This document shows, piece after piece, positions 11,588 through 15,228 of a stretch of DNA of 15,228 bases. Source of the stretch: Verrucomicrobia bacterium UBA7008 (GTDB taxonomy: Bacteria; Verrucomicrobiota; Kiritimatiellia; RFP12; UBA1067); contig DJXI01000064.1 of the NCBI GenBank assembly GCA_002449695.1, positions 1 through 15,228 of the forward strand, read 5' to 3'. A program made the position numbers and the translations under genes. The notes beneath the pieces are model-generated. The model was not told the origin of the DNA. It made no database searches and worked only from the letters and a program-made list of their open reading frames with translations. Positions within the stretch are counted from its first letter, which is position 1; every line of letters begins with the position of its first letter.

Positions 11588-14500
11588 TTACTTCGCGCTG
11601 ATCGACACCTCCGCCTTGTAGTAGAGGACGTTGTTGTTCTCACCAAACGGCAACTCACTCGGCGCGATGGTGTTCGTAGCCGCTGTGCTAGTCAAGGCAT
11701 CCGCCCCATTACCGTACTTCAGCGTGATTGCCGTCGAGACGTTGTCCGCCGCATTGATTTCCTCATAACCGATGATCTCGCCTTGCGCATTGTAGACCGG
11801 ATGCTTGACCGTGAAGACGAATTTTCCTTCCGCGTCGGTCGTCACATCGACAATCGGCTTGTCATCTGTCTTCGTCGGATCGAGACCCAGCGCGTAGCAC
11901 TTGAAGTAATTGAGGCCGTTGCCGCACGTGGCGGCCGAATCCGGCGCCAACGCCGCCGCCGCTTCCGCAACCGTCATCGCGCGCAGCGCCGCGTTGCCGC
12001 TGATGAACGAGTTGGCGACCACGACCTGCTTGCCATCAACGGAGGTGGTGACGTCGGTCGTCGTGTATTCGCCCGTCAGCGAAGTGAACGAACCCGCGCC
12101 CTTGTAGGCGACGGAACTGATGGCGACACCGTCGCTCGCAAATGCGAACGAGGTATTCGCATTGCTCTCGCCATAGTAAAGCGCAGCTCCGCCCACCGAG
12201 GCGGTGAACGTCTTCGCATCGGTATCGAACGTGAAGACAACCGTCGAATCAGCCGCCAGATCCGGCTCTGCGCCGCTGACGGTCAGCCAATCGGCAGTTG
12301 CCCCCGTTCCGCCCTCAGACGTCGTCTTTGTCCAGATCTTGAACGAATTATTCTCGACCTTGATCGCGGCCTTTGCGTCGGCACCGATTTCAATCGTGGG
12401 AGCCGCCTCGTTGCCGAAGTTGACAACCGTCGTCAGCGTCACCTTGCCGGACGCCTGAGCGCGCGCGGTGAATGTCGTCTCGCCGGAAAGCGCCGCGCTG
12501 TCGGCATCGCCGAACGTCGGCGCATTCGGCGACCACGTTCCCGTGGCGCTCGCGGTTCCGATGGTCGTCTTCGTCTCGCTCACCCACCCCGACACCGCCG
12601 GCGCAGCCGCCGTCACCGTGCCGGACTTCGTACCCGCGGCCGCTCCGCTGACGGTGATTGTGTAGTTCACCGCCGCGCCGGGCGTGAATCCTTCGACGTT
12701 GCGGAAGGTTACCGTCTGCGCTGTGCTGTCGTACTCGCCCGTCACCGCCGCACCGTTGCCGACCTGAAGCGTATAGACCGAATCTTCTACATAATCAGAC
12801 ACCGCGAGCGTCACCGTCTGCGCCTTGCTGTAGTCGGCATAGTACACTTCAAAGCTCGGCTCCGCGACCGTTGCCACCTGTGCAGCAGTCACTGCAATCA
12901 TGACATTGCCATTCACGACATACGAATAAACGCCGTTATTCGCAGTCAGCGTCTCAGACGAACCGCCCGCCAGCGTGGCAGCGACACCCGTCACCACATA
13001 GCCCTCAGCTGGAGCGATGGTGAAGGTAATCGTGTCGCCATCCTTGATAGCCGTCCCCAGCGTGTCGGTTCTCGTGGCGGTCATGTTGGAGCCGGTGATG
13101 GTGACGGTCTTGTAGGTATCGACAACATACGTGGTCGTCTTGTCCGAAGTCGTCGCTTTCACGTAGGAGTCGGCGACTGTCGTCGTCGGCACAGGACTCA
13201 GCGTGCCGGTAATCACGATGGAGTCGTTCGCCCCAAGCGTAATCGCGCTCGCGGAAGTAAGCGTCCCGCCGCCGGCGAACGTCACCGTCCCAGACACCTG
13301 CAACGCAGCTACGTTCAAAGAGCCGACAATATCGGTAACTTTTGCGCCGTCTCCTATTTGGACTGTATCGAGTGCACCTGGCTTGCGCGTTGCCGTCGCG
13401 CCCTCCAATGTGCCGACTTTCCACTTGTTTGGGTTGGACCACGGCCCCTGTGTCGTTCCGCCGGCCCAAACATATGTAGTGGCGATGTCTGCCTTTGTAT
13501 AAGTGACAATGCCGTTTTCATCTGCTGCTCCGGCCGTCAAAGTCGATTCCGTAGCGGTGGTCGTGACGCTCACCGTCGCACTGTCAAGGCACCTGATTTT
13601 GACAGGGACACCCATCGCCCAAATCGTTGCGCTCGCATTGATGGAAATCGCGACGTCCGTACCGTAATAGACTTCTACACAAACATAGCCCTGCATGTAT
13701 GTGACAAGATTGGCGTTTGCGGCAATATCGTCGAAAGCGAGCTGCGCGGTCTTGAAATAGACCTTGCTCTCGTCCATCTTGACGATCGCCGCCTGGTACT
13801 TGGTAAGGGCGTTGGAGTTTTCGGTATCGACATAGTAGCCGGCGGGGCATTCGGCCGTCGCGTCGAGAATGGTGACATCGGCGTAGGAGTGACCGTCCGC
13901 GATTGCCGCATTGATGGCCTCCTGAACGGTCTCGTACTGAATGCCGCCGTATTCTGCCACATACGTTGTGAACGAAACCTTGAGCGCGCCGTCCGCAACC
14001 GAGAGCGTGCCGCTCTGGCCGCCCGCAAGAGCGAACTTCGAGACGTCGAGACCAGATGCGGTCATGAGGACTTTCGTACCAGTCTGCTCAAGCGCGGAGA
14101 CGTCCACCGTCACCGTGCCTTCGGCGGGGCACGTCACCGTGCCGCTGACGGCAAGCCCGTCCGTATCGCTCGCGAACGCCTTGAACGTCGCGCCCGCGTT
14201 GAAGGTCAGGTTGCCCGTGAGCGTGCCTGTGCCGCCAAACGTACCGGAGACGGTGGTGGCGCCGACCCATGTGCCGGTAAGGTTGACGGAGCCATTGACT
14301 ATCAACGCATTATCCTGCTTATGGCTCGCAGTTGTGTAGCTTGCATTCGCAGCCACCTGATCTCCAGAAATAGTGAGTGTGCCGACAACTGAATCATCAC
14401 CAGCGTCAACTGTAACGGAAGCCAGTCTGTCCTCATTCTGGAATACACCGCTCCATGTCGTATCCTTGCTTTGTTTTATCACAAGGGAATGAGTTTGTGA

Positions 14501-15228
14501 ACTAGATGTGGCTCCAGACCAATCAGACCTAAAGTTCCCAGAACCTTTAAGACTGCCTATGACAATGTCTGCTTGATGCACTACCAGTCCACCGTCGGTC
14601 TGCTCATTTTCAAAAGTCAATGTGGTGGCAGGGTATTTCGCAGGCGTGCCTGACTTATAAGGCAAAGTTCTATAGCCTGTGCCGCTATACTTCAACACGC
14701 CAGTTCCCTTGATGGTAGAATAGTCCTTTGCCGAGTCGTTAACATTACCCGTGCTAGTCAATTTCACTACGCCCGTGTCGCTATTTGTGATTGTTGTTGG
14801 ATATCCAGATGCGTATACCGGCACGTTGTCGATTCCATTCAGCGTAATAGTTCCGCTGTTAGCAATACCATAAGCCGCCTTCAAAGTTCCCGCAATGGTC
14901 AGCGAACCACCCGCATTGACGGCGACATCGGCGAGGGTTGTGAAAGCTCCCGCTACCGTCATAGACCCGTTCACGACAAACTGGTAATATGGCGATGTAA
15001 CCTGGCCGTCGGTAGTAATCGTGCCGCCAGATGCGATGGTGCACGTGGCACCGGACTTGATGGTGACGCCCGCGTACGGGTTTATACCATTGTCGTCGGT
15101 ATTGCGTGTAAGTCTCAATGTGCCGCCGTTGGCTACGTTGAGAGCTCCGCCGTTTTCGACGGATATGATTGCTTCTGTCGTCGCCGCCCCAGTGATATTC
15201 ATCGTCCCGGAGATTGTCATAGTGTTTG
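11588..15228 (-). CDS. Giant secreted beta-helix / autotransporter-repeat-like surface protein (5' partial)
   Basis: About 1213 C-terminal codons are visible; the frame stays open to the window edge, and the ATG at 15220 is internal to a repeat, so the true start lies outside. The upstream part (about 14100-15228) is made of short Gly/Ser/Thr/Val strands such as GGSLTIAGTLKA and GGTGTLTGNLTFNAGATFKA, typical of right-handed beta-helix passengers with autotransporter-associated repeats. A second segment near 13400-13480 has the YVWAGG...WSNPNKW...PGALDTVQIGDG pattern that starts such repeat blocks. Further Ig-like or 'bacterial repeat' strands lie around 12650-13130. The last 110 residues carry CGNGLNYFKCYALGLDPTKT and end in YYKAEVSISAK; there is no LPXTG, PEP-CTERM or outer-membrane barrel. 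Cell-surface location is inferred. A terminator follows. Confidence 0.82.
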   Translation of the reverse strand, partial: NTMTISGTMNITGAATTEAIISVENGGALNVANGGTLRLTRNTDDNGINPYAGVTIKSGATCTIASGGTITTDGQVTSPYYQFVVNGSMTVAGAFTTLADVAVNAGGSLTIAGTLKAAYGIANSGTITLNGIDNVPVYASGYPTTITNSDTGVVKLTSTGNVNDSAKDYSTIKGTGVLKYSGTGYRTLPYKSGTPAKYPATTLTFENEQTDGGLVVHQADIVIGSLKGSGNFRSDWSGATSSSQTHSLVIKQSKDTTWSGVFQNEDRLASVTVDAGDDSVVGTLTISGDQVAANASYTTASHKQDNALIVNGSVNLTGTWVGATTVSGTFGGTGTLTGNLTFNAGATFKAFASDTDGLAVSGTVTCPAEGTVTVDVSALEQTGTKVLMTASGLDVSKFALAGGQSGTLSVADGALKVSFTTYVAEYGGIQYETVQEAINAAIADGHSYADVTILDATAECPAGYYVDTENSNALTKYQAAIVKMDESKVYFKTAQLAFDDIAANANLVTYMQGYVCVEVYYGTDVAISINASATIWAMGVPVKIRCLDSATVSVTTTATESTLTAGAADENGIVTYTKADIATTYVWAGGTTQGPWSNPNKWKVGTLEGATATRKPGALDTVQIGDGAKVTDIVGSLNVAALQVSGTVTFAGGGTLTSASAITLGANDSIVITGTLSPVPTTTVADSYVKATTSDKTTTYVVDTYKTVTITGSNMTATRTDTLGTAIKDGDTITFTIAPAEGYVVTGVAATLAGGSSETLTANNGVYSYVVNGNVMIAVTAAQVATVAEPSFEVYYADYSKAQTVTLAVSDYVEDSVYTLQVGNGAAVTGEYDSTAQTVTFRNVEGFTPGAAVNYTITVSGAAAGTKSGTVTAAAPAVSGWVSETKTTIGTASATGTWSPNAPTFGDADSAALSGETTFTARAQASGKVTLTTVVNFGNEAAPTIEIGADAKAAIKVENNSFKIWTKTTSEGGTGATADWLTVSGAEPDLAADSTVVFTFDTDAKTFTASVGGAALYYGESNANTSFAFASDGVAISSVAYKGAGSFTSLTGEYTTTDVTTSVDGKQVVVANSFISGNAALRAMTVAEAAAALAPDSAATCGNGLNYFKCYALGLDPTKTDDKPIVDVTTDAEGKFVFTVKHPVYNAQGEIIGYEEINAADNVSTAITLKYGNGADALTSTAATNTIAPSELPFGENNNVLYYKAEVSISAK

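Noticed and set aside
11381..14392. Very long plus-strand open frame (about 1003 codons)
   Set aside because: It runs antisense to the giant beta-helix gene and through the terminator and hairpin repeats. Its product is Arg-rich with no domain, as expected for a shadow frame in GC-rich DNA.
15218..15220. ATG at 15220 as the start of the giant gene
   Set aside because: No signal peptide follows; it begins in the middle of a beta-strand repeat and the frame is open to the window edge.

Overview
The window looks like a GC-rich chromosomal segment from an uncultured member of the PVC group, most likely a gut-type Kiritimatiellae/Verrucomicrobiota bacterium. This placement is inferred from family knowledge, not from a search. 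The clues are a very long GreA of the kind known from Chlamydiae, a DUF3127 SSB-like protein, a large surface protein with 'autotransporter-associated' beta-helix repeats, and many short palindromic repeats near a REP-associated (RAYT-type) transposase. Every gene I can support lies on the minus strand. The long plus-strand frames are shadows of these genes.

Read in the direction of transcription (right to left), the window opens with the 3' part of a giant secreted beta-helix protein (11588-15228, 5' end outside the window), closed by a good Rho-independent terminator (11503-11546). Next is a repeat-rich intergenic region and a RAYT-like HUH transposase (10256-11089). Its upstream region carries an 11-bp-period palindromic array, an extended -10 promoter and an inverted repeat. 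Ten copies of a GGGGACAG(A/G)CCCC hairpin surround and interrupt this gene.

Then comes a likely three-gene operon: an exported VIT/VWA/TPR/DUF2135 protein (7371-10130) with a strong promoter that predicts a leaderless mRNA, a 105-aa unknown protein, and a divergent sigma-70-like protein translationally coupled to it by an ATGA overlap. A small secreted His-rich protein follows. Next are a DUF3127 OB-fold protein with an SSB-like acidic tip and prmC, coupled by TGATG, and then tRNA-Leu(UAA).

A roughly 310-bp intergenic region with three hairpin repeats separates the tRNA from the last block: long greA, trpS (23-nt gap), a secreted thioredoxin-like protein and the start of scpA, which runs off the left edge. 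greA has a clear promoter (TTGCCC-N17-TATACT).

The most unusual content is the repeat biology. One family of four hairpins shows compensatory stem changes with a conserved loop and flank. A second family of palindromes is inserted in frame inside the transposase gene, and its copies inside the gene differ from those outside at one base. Low-complexity tandem insertions also sit inside the VIT gene. No CRISPR array, rRNA or prophage was seen.
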